Origin: Dillenia suffruticosa
Lineage: Eukaryota > Streptophyta > Magnoliopsida > Dilleniales > Dilleniaceae
Length of the DNA: 64,000 nucleotides
Direction: 5' to 3'
Assembly: GCA_033439265.1 (NCBI GenBank)
Contig: JAVTVX010000010.1
Location: 15,531,490-15,595,489, forward strand
The notes beneath the pieces were generated by a model. It saw only the letters and a program-made list of their open reading frames with translations. It had not been told where the DNA came from and searched no databases. This document shows, piece after piece, positions 24,333-37,850 of the stretch (position 1 is the first letter of the stretch; the number at the start of each line of letters is the position of its first letter). A program made the translations under genes and the position numbers.

Positions 24333-27300
24333 TCACACAAAAGACCAATTAATGAAAGTAAAAGCTAGGCAGTGAACTGTATTCTCATCTGCAGCAAGGA
24401 CTTTCCATGCAATGGCTTGTTCATAGGATACGTGGCGACCCATGGTCGATTGACAAATCCCCGACGGCAAATATGCAAAACCCTGTATTAAAACAAATGA
24501 TATTAGAAAGTGAGACGCTTATGTGAGTACTTAATATAGGAGACATTAACCGGTAGAAAATTCATGCATATGACGACTACCTGTTGCATTACTTTGGCAA
24601 AGTCTGTACAAAGTGCCTTGCGGCCAGACTCATCAAATATTTTGTCCAGTGTGATATCTTGTAGAGCCACAAGAGTTGTCTCTAGCATATCAAGCCCCGC
24701 CTGATTTGCAAATATGAAAAATGGCAATGACTGCAGCACGAACAAAGCAGCAATTAGCAAAAGCATCTCGGTGGCAATGATCAACACTTTGATACACGTC
24801 AAGTCAAATTTATACCTTCAATGAGCAGCACAAGATGGCATCCTGATGATGCCACAGCTGTTTCAACACTGATTCACCACCTGCTGAATCAGACCTTAGC
24901 AAATCTGTTCCCAAGTGATAGCTGAAAAAAGAACATCACACAAGCATTCTCAATAAGAGTTCTGCAAGTGACATGTACAGCAAGAGAACCCGAAAGTATG
25001 GTGGAACAAGACTTGCCTGTAGCTCTGGCAGATCCAGTGAGCTAGGGTCAGCGCTTCTGGTGAGCCTGGAGATAGTTTTGGTCCTGCAGCAGGGCTGACT
25101 CCCGATGGGGATATTGCCATGGCAACCCTCTGTACAGAGGAAATCACGCTCCGTACGTACTGGCGAGCCATGGTTGCAACATTATCTTGTAGATTGTTCT
25201 CAAATGGGAACTGGAAAGCAATTGTCAATACTGATCGTGTATTATAACATGTTGAAGAATCTCTTGTGGAATTGTTTGTCACCGGGCCCACTTCAAGACT
25301 AGATGTCAGATCCAGAGTCCGTTGAGTGGCCAATGTATCCTGTGTATCACCCTGATAACAATATTCATTACCATGAAGTAGAACGAAAAATAAACTCCAG
25401 GGCCATACAACCACAAACACAAATAAATCAAGGGACACAGTTAAACTCAACTGTTTTTGATTCTAATGGAATTATCCGGAAACCAGATGGTAGCAGTGGA
25501 GCATCATCTGGAAACATCTCATCAATTGGAGCAAAAACCAATTCTGAGCAAGCTCCAACAGCATTCTCATCAACTCCACTACAAATCTGCAGAAGGCCAC
25601 AACCAACATCTTAGCATCCAACAAGAAAGCTGAACAACACAAACATAAACTATGCCAAAACATCTCTGCGATTGTGTAACAGGCCTCCTAAACCATCAAT
25701 CAGAGAAGCTGTTTATTTGAGGATTGAATGACCAAAAACAGGTCATTACAATTAAAAAATAAAAAAAAAAGACATATTGGACCCTAGCCAACTCACAAAA
25801 TCTTATCGTGCCAACACGAGTTATCCTCTCATCCAACATGTCTTCAGATTTAAGTCATTAAAAAGATAAAAACTGAAACCACTGCCCAACCAGAACGCTA
25901 CTGTATGGATTATTAAAGGAAACTGAAGAAAGAACCTGCAAGAGATGAACATCTCTTGAAATAAAAGCATCCTCTTGTGTTACGGAATGGCCCTCAAGAC
26001 GAATAACTTCAAGCAACTGCAGTGCGAAAGATAGGTTAGGTTTAATGTACCTATGCATTTCATGGGAGGTTTCATAAAACAGAAACAAATAAAAAAAACA
26101 GAATGTCCCAGTAGAAAATCTTATAAATAATCCTCAACTTTAATAACTTCTAGGGGCATGGAGAGATGGGGTTTGTCAGGCGATGGAAAATAAATCAAAA
26201 TATTCTACATATTGATATGGCCCTACTTCATGGTAAATCCATTGCACAAGGCTAGGACAGAATATCTGAGAAAGGGCCAAGTGACAAACCTCTTCATGTT
26301 CAATTGTATGTCCCAGCGGCATGATGATTTGGCTCCCAGTGAACCTTGTGGGCCTCATCCCAGGAAATGCAAACGAGCTAGCTTTCAGCGACGCAGCAGA
26401 ATAGGCATCAACATTGAAATCAGCCCACTCTGAACGATGTTCTCGCAGGAAGCGAATCAAGACTGCAGGAAGGACATTCTGGCAAAGAATTCATGTGCAC
26501 AAAAGCATTAGCTACAGAACTTTCCACATAAAATGAGCCCATGGCTACTCTGGTCCATATTACTCAAGAAAATTGGAGCATGCATTGAAAAGGATTATTT
26601 TTATCAGGTATTAAAAATAATTAAGGTCATTTTATGCAGATCAAAATTTTGATCTTACGATGCTTATGTGTTAAACCATGTAGTTTCAAAGGATTCATCT
26701 CTTCGATTTAACACCCCTCCACCCCCCAATGGGAAAGACCAAGTTGGAAATTTAGTATTTTTCCTTTTACAGTGCAGTAACAGACCAAGTTTGTACATCA
26801 CTCAAACCGGTTGGAGATTCCAATAGTATGCAATTGCACAAATGAAATGGATTAATCAACTAACCACATGTAACATAAGTAGGTTTTGATACTCACTTGA
26901 AGTAGCATTGACACCTTTGCACATAGGACGCCTCCGAGTAATGAAATAGAATTGACAGGATTAGAAGTTGCGCCAACATTTTTGGATGAATTTACAGAAA
27001 TTATTACATCCTCAGCACCATCACAATTCATTAGTGACCAGCCATCATCATTGAACCCATTGATAGCATCATTGAATCCCCTACACAAAGAGTGAAGGGA
27101 ACCAAAAAAAAAAAGATCAAAAGCAGTATATATCAAAAACAAAGAACCAAAAGAGGAGGATATAAGGCATGCCCCAAGCAAAACAACCTAAGGATAAGAA
27201 ACAATAAAACAAAACCATCCATCTCCCTACCTGCTCAATCTTTGGCTAAAAGTTCGCAAGACAGCTGGCTGCCTGCCCAACCCATAAACCACCTCGCCAC

Positions 27301-30295
27301 TGGTCTCCTGAGCTATTTGCCTGACATACCGTAGAGCCTGTACAAAAGATATTCAATCAGGTCTAAGAGAGAATGCAAGTAACTTTCGCAAACATGCTTT
27401 TCAATCAGCTCTCTGTCTCCCATCCAAAAAAAAAAAAAAATGGAATTGCCCAGAGTTCTACATGCACTTTAAAACAGGCCCTATGGTATCACATTGGACT
27501 TTCATATGGAACTCTCATGCTGTTCTCATAAGCATCTAAGTAAAGCCAGAGTCAAACCTACCATACCAACCGAATCAATAATAACATGGGAACACACAGT
27601 GAACTTACCGCAATAGTCATCTTCTGAGCCACAACTTTTGAGGATTCATACAGTGGTCTCAGCACTTCTGGTACACTCCACGCCTGCATAACATGGAAAT
27701 AAAGAAGTCAACAAGTCGCTGACAAGAATAAGTGGTTTACTGAGCTAAGGGCCGGATGTTAACCTCAAGATTCAAATGGTCAACAATATGGATGATTGAG
27801 CCTCCGCCATCACATGGCCGAATCAGATAGCCACTTGGAAGCATTTCAGCTCTTACAAATTGAGGAGCAGCAGCTGCACTTGGTCCAGCACCAGAACCAG
27901 AAAGAGACCTCTCACAGACCTTCATATATCAAGGACATGAGAAAAACAAAAAAGTAGAGAATTATACCAGCAACAGAAAATCAGAGTCTGTCCAAGCAAA
28001 GCACCATATGAATGTCCCAAAGAGAAACCAATGATACAATATAATGGTCCCACCCCAAGAAAATATGGAGATAGGGAAACCTTAACCTTGGTTTAAAAAA
28101 AAAAATTATAGAATTAAGTTTGCTAGTTAACACTCAACAGAAACATGACTTAAACACCATGCAATCTATACAAAAATAAGACAAAACATGGGATAGCTTG
28201 TGCAATAGAAGTTCACAAGAACCACAGTGTTTCTGAGAAATCATTTGGTTCAGTGACTTCTCACACTCACTCACCATTAACTAAACCAAAGTACAAAAGC
28301 GTCCCACACGGATCTTGTCCAATTAAACTCAATCAGTATAAGGTGTTGGGATACAAACACCATGATGAAGAAGAAGAATGAGAGAGGTAAATCACGGAGA
28401 TCTCTTGTATATAAAAGCATGACAACACATACCACAAGGCTGCCGTTGTCTAAAGTTGTAGTGTATCTGAGTGTCCAGAAGTCACGTGCTGGAGCCAATG
28501 TAGTTGGAGCATATATCTGAAAGGAGAATTTTAATCATTCATCTGGGGATCCTCTAGCCCACCTCGTACATTTACAACGATTCTTTACCTGAGTATAAAC
28601 AAGTTCGATTGTTCCCCCATTTCCAGCAGGAAACATTGTGAAAACTTCAAGGCTCCGACAATCCCGGAACCAAGATGGACGATCTTTGAGGATCTCCGCA
28701 ATCTGTTCAAAAAGAAAAGGCAAATTAGAAATTACAAGTAGCAAGGATCAAAAAACCTGAAATGGTTCATGCAACAGAGATCACGGAAAACGTACCTTTG
28801 TAGGTTCTAAACTTACAAGACCGCAAGCTCGAGCCGCCACTCCACTGCAACTCTGTGAAATGGCGAAGATCCCAACCGAATCCGGACCAGGCTGATAACA
28901 TAACAGATAAACAGGCAACAATCCGTATATTCAGTAAGAAGTGTACTATAATATCAACTGAAAACAGAAAATTGAGATACGAAAAAAAATAATAATAATG
29001 ATAATAAAAAAGGAAAATTTGAGACCAGACAAGACCTTCATCCCAGGCATCTGAACCCAATCGACAGCAGTTCCCGTAGCCTTAGAAAGGAACTCTGCCA
29101 AGGTCTCCTCCGCTATTGAAAGGAGTCTGCCACAAAACACAGAACAATACATAAGAAACAACAAAAGAAACCATTTCGCTTGGCACTTTCTGAAACATTG
29201 CATACCCAGCGGGGTTATTAGCATCTCTTAAAGAATGCTGAGGAGTGGTAACTACAGACTCACAGCTTCCATCAGTAGTTGCTGAAGCCTGCATTAAAAT
29301 TCACTACAAGTTAACTACCAATGCTACGCCATTTAAGGACAACATCAAGAGACGAAAGCTTTAAATTTCCATTCTTGGGAGTCAAACAAAACTTCAATAT
29401 CCTTAAAACAGTGAAACTACACACTGTTGATTTCTTTAGCCTATCTTTACTGCATCACCCCTATACTGACTTTGTCCATAAAACAAGGAACCGTGAATTC
29501 AAGTCAGCATGGAATGTGCTAACAAAAGTTAAAATCACATGGAATTGGACCCACAATCAGGGTCTGTAAAGAATTTCATAAAATTGGGCATTGCAGTTAA
29601 ATCCTGTAGAGCTCATTAAATAAAGTAGCCAGTTCCCACAAATGCAACATAGCTAAGCCCATCAATACCACACTAGAAGGAAGCACATAATCTTTGCAAA
29701 TCAAACAGTCATACATAAAAAAAGATCAAACTTTGCTAGAGAAAAATAAAATACATACGGCTTGAAGCTGTTGCCGCATATACCCATTCTCGCAAACCAA
29801 CTGAGAAACTTGTTTCTGCAACCGATCATTTTCCTCCATCAACAACTTGTTCATAGCAGACAATTTCCTGTTCACTGTCTGCAAACGAGAAGCCTCTTTC
29901 CTCTGCTTCTCTCGACACCTAAATTTAACCCCCAAAAGAAAACAAAATAAACAAAGAGGACATTAATCTGTTTAACCCCCAAAAAAACAAAATAAATTTA
30001 ACCCCCAAAAGAAGCCTCTTTCCTCTGCAAATTCTTGAAGCAGATCGGTAAAAATTTTCCCTAACCTGCGGTTTTGGAACCAGACTTTAATCTGTTTAGG
30101 TTCAATGTTGGATAAAATAGGACATTCACGGATCAGTTGTTGTCTGCGCAAAGAACTCGGTTTCGGACACTCTGTGTAAACTCTTTCCAGAGCTTCAACT
30201 TGCTCGGCGGTGTACCGGACGTATTTTCCTGCATCTAGATGCTTCGAAATACTTCCACTGCTGCTCTCTCTGTGTTGTGCCACCGCCATCGCCAT
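24333..30295 (-). CDS. REV: REVOLUTA, class III HD-Zip transcription factor
   Basis: Exons: 30295-30066, 29918-29759, 29288-29206, 29126-29036, 28891-28796, 28702-28589, 28516-28433, 27919-27764, 27683-27609, 27337-27231, 27080-26897, 26478-26290, 26016-25936, 25586-25452, 25351-25017, 24921-24816, 24730-24581, 24482-24333. They give 841 aa; Arabidopsis REV has 842. Domains in order: homeodomain about 24-84 (WFQNRR at 72-77), leucine zipper about 85-125 (NRKLSAMNKLLMEENDRLQ), START lipid-binding domain about 150-370, HD-SAD region, and C-terminal MEKHLA domain from about 690, ending HCLAFTFINWSFV. REV sets adaxial leaf identity, meristem initiation and vascular patterning, acting as a nuclear dimer. 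The miR165/166 site is intact but interrupted by intron 4. The intron after exon 15 has a GC donor. The start chosen gives MAMAVAQHRESSSG, the usual REV N-terminus. The name REV rests on sequence recall and is strong. Confidence 0.96.
28882..29046 (-). promoter_or_regulatory. miR165/166 target site, split by REV intron 4
   Basis: The last 11 nt of exon 4 (CTGGGATGAAG, 29046-29036) and the first 10 nt of exon 5 (CCTGGTCCGG, 28891-28882) form the 21-nt miR165/166 complementary site only after splicing out the 144-nt intron at 28892-29035. It encodes PGMKPGP in the START domain. In HD-Zip III genes this site drives slicing of the mRNA on the abaxial side of organs. No mutation of the type found in gain-of-function alleles is visible. 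Confidence 0.93.
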
Positions 30296-30577
30296 TTTTA
30301 CAAACACTAAAACCCTAACCCTCTCAAAAACAAAATTAAAAAGAGAAAAAAGAGGAAAAACCCACAGATAAAACACTAAAAACCGCGAGCTTCACACTAT
30401 TTCTCTCTCTATCTATCTCTCTCTCTTTCTCTCTCTCTCTCGTCTTGAACGAGGACAAGATTGGAATAACCTTTTCAGCTGTAATTTTGCAAACACAGAA
30501 AAAAACGGTAAAGCCAAAATGATTCAGAAACGTTTGTATTCTTCTGATTCCTCTCTCTCTCCTCGTGAGGTTCACCT

Positions 30578-30762
30578 TCAGACGTACTGATTTTCACGAA
30601 GAAGAATAAGTAAAAAGAGAAAAAACACAAGATTGGGAGAGGAGGGCTCTCTCTGTAGAAAGAGAGCCGGATTTTCCGGCATTAGCAGTAAGCTTGAGAA
30701 ATGAAAAAACTCCGAGCGAGGAAGATAGAAGACGACGAAACAGAGACGGAAACCCTAACCAT
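30578..30762 (-). promoter_or_regulatory. Two abutting upstream ORFs in the REV leader
   Basis: In the likely REV 5' leader the only ATGs upstream of the main start that I find on the coding strand, down from about 30,900, begin two short frames. uORF1 (30762-30682, 26 codons plus stop) ends in TAA, which overlaps the ATG of uORF2 as TAATG (uORF2 30682-30578, 34 codons plus stop). uORF2 ends about 280 nt before the REV ATG. A perfect inverted repeat GCCGGA/TCCGGC overlaps the start of uORF2. Whether this segment is transcribed and unspliced is not shown by the DNA. Confidence 0.4.
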
Positions 30763-30932
30763 TTTGTTTTCTTCTCTGTCAACAACGTAGACGAAGAGAG
30801 AGAAAAATAGAGCGAGGAGTGGAAGAGGAAAGAGAGAGAGCTTTGAAGTTGGTTGCTCGCAAATCGAAAATGGACTCTCCGGTAAAAGAAAATGTGTAAC
30901 TTATGTCCCAGTGTGCGCCTGAGCCTGATTGC

Positions 30933-30938
30933 TTTATA
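30933..30938 (-). promoter_or_regulatory. Candidate REV TATA box
   Basis: TATAAA reads on the minus strand at 30938-30933 (context GATATAAAGC). A start about 30 bp downstream would give a 5' leader near 600 nt, consistent with the long leaders of HD-Zip III mRNAs. This is the only good TATA match in the expected place. Confidence 0.4.
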
Positions 30939-32819
30939 TCCTATCACATTTACGTTTCTGTCCTCGAGGTTTCTTATATTTTGCGGGGTTGACCTTCTGC
31001 TGCTTCCAAAATAGTACGGTACAAGGTGGGTTGGGTTTGGGGGATTTGGATTGTTTGCTTGCGGGTGGGGGGGATGGGTTGATATTGAGAAATTTCCAGG
31101 ATCTTCGTTCTGCAGTACAAATGCTTCATTTGGAACAATACATCACACACAAATTTCTAAGATTAACATTTCTTAATATGCTTGGCGATGAACAAGGAAA
31201 TGTTAACCCATAATACTCAATATAAATATGATAATAATTGTGATCGTAAGTAGTTAAATGAATTTTAAAAAATTTTAAAATTGTATGAAAAATGATAATT
31301 TTATTAAAAATAAACTTCTATTATACCAAAAATGAAAACACACAAAGATTGGTAGTAGATTTTTTGTTAATCTAATCATTTAATTTTCTAATTTTGAGTT
31401 CAAACCCAGTTGGAATAACGAAAATGAGAATAAAAACACAAGGTGATATTTTTTCGATCAATTCCTTATTTAATATACAATCTAATTCAAATTAAGAATA
31501 AATATAAATTAATTTTTATTGAATTTTTTATTAATTAATATTTGTTTGTAAACTCGGACTACATTTAAATCCATGGTAGCGGTCTCTCTCTCTCTCAGCA
31601 GCCTCGAGCTCAACCGGACGAGGAAGACCCCGTCTTGGGAATTTTGTAGAATCTGAACCGATGGCAAATCATAAAATGAATGGCGATTAGGGTGGGGGGT
31701 GGGGAGAGAAGTGGGACCAAGTCTTTTGAATATAAGTTTCTAAGGCGGTTTCTTAATTCCAGACCAAACATTATTGAAAAAGGCAAAAATGCGCATGAAA
31801 GTGGGAGTGTTTCTATGCTTCACTCTTTGTTTTTTGTTACCTTATTTTTAGAAATTCTTCCGGGGCGCACCCTCGACGGTCGGCTCGCATTTACCCTCTG
31901 GTCGGCGCCATTTCCCTCTTTCATCCGCCCCGATAATTTAAAACTACTCAAAAAAGTTCTTTATCCTCAAATTAAATATAATAAACCGTAAAAATAAAAC
32001 ATTTAATATTTTCATTATAATAACTTAAGTTCGATTCACTTAATCGGCAAATCTTAAAGCCTACTGATCCTCAATTTTGTATTCCTTATTAATATAATCA
32101 ATGTTATTATTTTTTATATCATCATAAGAGTTTACATTTATTGTAATATATTTAATTTAAGTAAATAATTATATTTTTGAAAAGTTAAATTATTATATTT
32201 TTTATTTTTTTATTTGCAGTTCAAGTAGCTGCTAGGCCCAATTAAGATGTTGGCTCTTCGATATCTATTTTTCTATTTTTAATATTTAAATTTAAGATAT
32301 TAATTAAAAGAGTCGAATATTTTATCATTAAATTTAATATAATTGTTTTTTCTATTATTTATCATAACACAGCATTTTCATCTACTTTTGGGCATGCGCG
32401 AAAAGGAGGGTGTCACTTGCTGCCCACCCACAAGCCAAAAAAAAAAAATCAGGATCCATTTTTTTATTGTCATACGCTACCAAATTATATGCGACTCAGA
32501 AGAGTTTAATCAAATGTAAAGTTAAGCATGGAAAAGCAAGTATTGCATAGGAAGCGACGAGAGGCAGAAAAAGGAGAAATTTTGACAAATTAGGGCATGT
32601 GCGCTGACAGGTTAAAATTCATCTTTCTACTATCATCATTGTGGATAATATATAATTTATAAAATAGTATTGAGTGTCAGTGAAGAAAATGTGGCGTGGC
32701 ATGAGAAAAAAAAAAAAAATTGACAAATATCACAAGAGAGTAGTAAAAAAAAATAAAAATAAAAATAAAAAATGGTGGAGGAATCGTTATCCATATATCC
32801 ATGCATTGTTGTTGGTTGG

Positions 32820-33650
32820 GATTGGACATTGCTTCTTATGCGCCATCAAACGAATGAAATTATTCTTTCTAACCAAATTCAACTCGCATGCATACACGCG
32901 TAGAGTTGTCCACCAGGGGACAGCTGGTGGTCATACTCTCCTTCTCTAACCCTGAAATTCAGAATTTAAATTCTTATGTAATAAAAAAATAAGAATAAAA
33001 TACACACGTAGAATCTTTTTTAAAAATTTTAACTTGATTTATTTTGTATTTATTATATTTTATTTATGATATTTTTAATTAAAATATTTTTTTATAATAT
33101 ACAGTGCTTTGCAAAAATTATCACGATATTAGCAATTCCAAAATTAAAACATCTCCTGGTGCAAACATTTATATAACCATTATTTCTATTAATGAAAATA
33201 TTCTCCAATCTCACATTACTAAAGTAGTAAAAGTAGTGAGAAATTGTAGGTAACACTTTAATTTCTCGAAAAAAAAATTTTAAAAAAAATGTTTGATGGG
33301 ACCAAAAAATAAATTAAAAAATTTTATCCTATGAATTTCTTATAAACATAATCTTAATCCCTACTCAAATATTTTCTTAAACACCACAAAAAAAATTACT
33401 AACAAAGCAGTAAAGAATATTAAAATAGCACGAGAATCATTTGCCCATGAAGCATCAGTCATATGTTGAACTTTGAAGGTTTTCTCCTATGATCCATCAA
33501 ACTCATAAAATTAGTAAATTCAAGCAAATTCAACTCGCATGCATGCATGTACACATAAGGCACACACGTAGAATTTGTTTAAAATTTTTAATTTGGTTCA
33601 ATTTATTTTTTAATTCGTTTAATTCAATCTCCTCTATTTTTAACTAAAAT
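32820..33650. repeat. Diverged direct duplication, two copies about 650 bp apart
   Basis: Copy A (about 32,830-33,060) and copy B (about 33,480-33,650) share, in the same order, CATCAAACKMATAAAATTA-like, CAAATTCAACTCGCATGCAT, and CACACGTAGAATYT followed by an AAAATTTTAA-rich block. Divergence is substantial. It may be remnants of one transposon family or an old local duplication. Confidence 0.55.
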
Positions 33651-35286
33651 AACAATTTTAATAAAAAAAATACAAAGTTTTACAAAAAAAAAAAAAATTC
33701 TATTAAAAATATTAAAATTATCTTTGCATCAATAATTTTTGTATTAAACCAGGCCTCAGCAATTGTGGTAGAAATTATTAATTTCTAGTAACAAAAAATT
33801 CATACCCTGCCCTAGAATCTTTTACATTAGCTAGTCCCAAACAGAGTAATCGGGCATCACTTTTAATACGTGGGATTGAAGGATAAGTAGGACAATATAA
33901 TACACGTACATATGGAATATGGGGGGGGGGGGAATAAAAGGGTATTCAATTTCAAAGTTGGTGTAAGAAGCCAAATGATTTCATCGTAATCGGCCATGAT
34001 TGAAAAGGATATTTGTTGTATAGAAATAGACTGATAATGGGAAGCTGATATTCAACACATCTCCACAAAATTTCTCAAAAAGACAGGATTTAGCCATCTC
34101 AATCATGCAACCCTGTATTCTCTCTCTCTCTCTCTCTCTCCAACATGCCAAGGGAAGAGGGGATAAAACAATGTGGGAGAATAATGAAGAGAAAAATACA
34201 AAGGTTAAGATAGAAAAAAAAAAGACTTTCAACATGGAAAAGCCCTTGATGCTCCATCCATGGTCATGTCGGTATAATTGTGTGTAATCAGGTCGGACAT
34301 CAACCCCCACAACATGAGCCACTTCTCTCTCTCTGAGGAAAGAGTTTGTTGTTTGTTCTTCATGCGCGGAGAAAATATTTTGTGTGGATTTACCACATGA
34401 TAGTTACATATTACCCATATGATACTTGACCAGCCTTAAAGTTTAGAAGGAGAATTATTAATTTGAAAATTAAAAGGAAGAAAATATTAAGTTCGTATAC
34501 ATATTTATTTGATGAGTTTTGAATGATTATACATGATATATATGTTTTGTGTGGTATTAAAAAATATAAAAACAATTAAAAGTGTTTTCTTTGTTTATAA
34601 TGGAATATTTGTTTCGAACTGTAATATGTATTTAAAAAAGCCAAAATTATACTCTTAGTAAAGGTATTTATCTTTATTTGAAAAGAATCGAAAACGTTAC
34701 AACCCGGAGAAAATTATGATATTTATCGATTGATTAAATAATTAATTATATGATTTTGTAAATATAAGATTTGCTAAACTATTGCCTCAATGTCCCAGGG
34801 CTCTCATTGGAAGGGAAAAATGGCTCGATCAGCTTTGATAGGTATACAGACTAAAAATTTCATCAAATTGGTATGATTATGCAAAGAGGAGTGTAGGGCA
34901 CCACCACATGATCCTCCAACCTTTTACGTGGTGGGTGTGGGCCATTAAAGAGCAGAGGATGTTATTGACTTTAATTTTTGAGTTGTGTTATTTTGTATAT
35001 GAAAAAAATAGATATTGAGAGAGTTTTTATCAGGTATAATATAGTTTAAATTGAATTTAATTGAATTCAATAACATCGATCACTTATTAAAAAAAAAAAT
35101 TAGGATCGGGACACAATCCATGTGATACGTGGAGACAGATGTGTGTAAGCATCAAACATGGAGTAAATGTTCCATAAAAAATGGTACAATCAATGGTGTA
35201 TGATGAGCTATAGCAAAGTCAAGTGGGTATATTTTTTCTTTTACGAACTTTAGGTGATGGGATTAACATCCTTCCACTTTGTCTCC

Positions 35287-35290
<4 letters not shown>

Positions 35291-35326
<36 letters not shown>

Positions 35327-35357
35327 TTCTCTTCTCCTCCCTCTCTCTCTCTCTCTC
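35291..35357. repeat. (CT)n microsatellite
   Basis: A CT tract of about 33 bp (35291-35323) is followed after a short interruption by a second CT run (35341-35357). It is purely simple sequence in intergenic DNA. Confidence 0.9.
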
Positions 35358-36517
35358 AATGTTTTTTTTTCTCTTTTGTTTGTTTTTGCTTTTTTGATGT
35401 TCCTATGGGTGGAGGGTTCCTATCTGCTTTTGCCTTGAGCCATTGCTTTTCTCATAGGAAAGGAATATAATGCCAGTTCTTCCTTAATCCCTTTTGGACC
35501 CCATCACTTGGGTCCAATCAAACTCCTCGTTGTGGGCCCTCCCTGTCTGGGCCGGTTCCATACACAAAATATTTGTTGCGTTGCGTGAATCGATAGAATG
35601 CTGACGTGTTTGGTTTGCTTTGATGGGCTTGGGCTGGTGTCGTTGAAGTGGAGACCCTACCCCACCACCTCACCTCACCCATTTTACACATGGACATACC
35701 ATCACTCCCTCACCCTCGCCCTACATCACAGTGCAGTAAATCATTTTTACCCAAATTCGCATGTAAAAGTTACCTCATTGCAACAAATAATTATCACAAT
35801 TTTTTTTTAAGTGAATGCAATATTATATTTTATAATCTCAAAATTATAACTATGAATTTAAATTTAAAAAATTACTTATATAAAGGGTGATAGATTCATT
35901 TATATTCTAGTGAGAATGTAATAACATACATATCATAAAATTATGATATGGGTATTTTTCGATTCTCTTTTAACATAAATATACATTCAAAGAATATTAC
36001 ATAAAATAATATTTACTACTCTCTCTCTCTCTCTCCCCCCGTGTCTCTCTCTACCTTTGCTTGTGAAGCACACTTATTGTAGTAGCCTCCTTTTACATCA
36101 TTTCACTCTATTCATGGATCCCATGCTTGTTCTTTTCTTTTCACCATAAAGTGTTAAACCAGATTTGGATAAAGATGCAGCTGCTGTCTCTTGGTGGTTA
36201 GATGTGTTGTTGAAGCAAAATTTAGTAGTTTACACAGAGTGGGGGTCACCACCCCACCCCCTACCACTTTGAAGAAGACTACCGCGTTTTTATTTGACAA
36301 TGTCCTTTCCAATTATGCTTCTTCTTCAAATCATTACTGTTTTTTAACTACTTGATCTTAACTCATCATCTCTAAATTTAATATAATTACCCTAATTAGG
36401 CTAGCATCCTTGTATATCTTCATCGCATTAGAATTCAGAGGGTGCTGTTTCATCCAAAAACATGCACGAGTAATTCTTAAGAATCGAATTGTGAAATGGT
36501 CTTATGAACACCATAGT

Positions 36518-36520
<3 letters not shown>

Positions 36521-36554
<34 letters not shown>
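36521..36554. repeat. (GA)n microsatellite
   Basis: A perfect GA tract of 34 bp in the REV-DRB intergenic region, followed by an imperfect GAT continuation. Confidence 0.9.
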
Positions 36555-36557
<3 letters not shown>

Positions 36558-37850
36558 GATGAGATCATTAAAGTGGATCAAATCTTACTTGACAATCTAA
36601 ATAAAATATATATTTATCAATTTCTAATTAGATCTTTGTTTATCACTTGATCCCGTCTAAAGTTATTGAATTTCAAATTAAAAAAGAAAAAAAGGCTCTT
36701 TCTTTTTCTTACTGCATGATTTGTCTTTTGTTATTTGATTCCCTTTATTGGGGGATGGAGGGAGGATGTGGTCATGAAGTTGACGGCACGGGACAAAAAA
36801 TTTATTAGAGGTTCAATTTGATATAAATGCAAAGTAATAATCATATGTGAATTTTGAGCTCTTAGAAATTTCAATGATGGGATGTGTCGATCATTTCTTG
36901 TTGCGATGTATATAGCAAAAAGAAGGCTTTCATGGAAGGACCTTGAAACCACATATTCAAATTTGGGGGGGGGGGGTGATCTTTAATACCATGATTCTAA
37001 AAAGCAGAAATTATTCTGTAATCCCAAAGGACCATTGACCATTCCTGAATGAAGGGGGCTAAAATGCACAAAGAACAAAATTCCGGTTCATGTTCCTGTC
37101 ATAACTGTTGGGACACTTGGACACAGTTTGGCAAATCGTAAGTGCATTAAAGCATTAAAGCATTAAAGCACAATCTTTTTTTTTTTTAATTTAAAAAAGG
37201 GTGTTTGGTACACAAGTTGGAATTTACTTGTCAAAAAGAGGGAACAGTGTGAAAAGAAATATTCTGCCTTATTCAAAGCTAAACTGCTCATCTTAGACAA
37301 GTAAAGGAGGGATTGTTTTAGTCATGTTTATGTTTTCCAGTTTTACCCAAAAGCTCAATCCCTTGGCTTGTCCTAGCTCTTGTAAGATCATGAAAAACTG
37401 AAAAAGACAAATTAGAATTGCCCTTGATCGGTTGCTTACACTTTTGGTTTTGGCGTCTTTGTAGTAGTTTTTGGGATTTAGGAGTACAGACTTTATAATA
37501 TTATTTTCGCAGGAATTTGCAATTGTTGTGGACTTTTGGTGTTTTCTAGTCCGAATTTCATTAAGTCAAATCAGCCGACTTTTCGAGTCGATAATCTCTC
37601 GGAAAGAATGGGCAAAGAGGGGGAATAACAATAGCATTAGGCAGTAAGCTATGAAAAGATGCAGCTTTAGAAAGACAAAAGTACAATTTGCTAATCCTAA
37701 TATATGAACCTGAAACTGTAGCTCTCATGGAAAACAAAACTAGAAGGAACGCTCGGTAAGGGAAAAACAGCACTCGATAATTGGATCAAAAGTGATAAGC
37801 TGAAAATAAACACAAAATCCTAATGTTGGTTATCATGAATGCGACCACCA

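Larger units (their letters stand above)
30940..37850. other. 6.9-kb intergenic region between REV and DRB2-like
   Basis: No gene is recognised. The region contains the upstream flank of REV and the 3' flank of the DRB gene. Between 31.2 and 33.8 kb it is extremely AT-rich and includes a diverged direct duplication (32.82-33.06 and 33.48-33.65 kb). Homopolymer runs of 12 G occur near 33921-33932 and of about 12 G near 36965-36976. CT/GA microsatellites lie at 34119-34140, 35291-35323, 36014-36035 and 36521-36554. Frames of 60-113 aa inside are low-complexity readings of these tracts. Confidence 0.6.
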
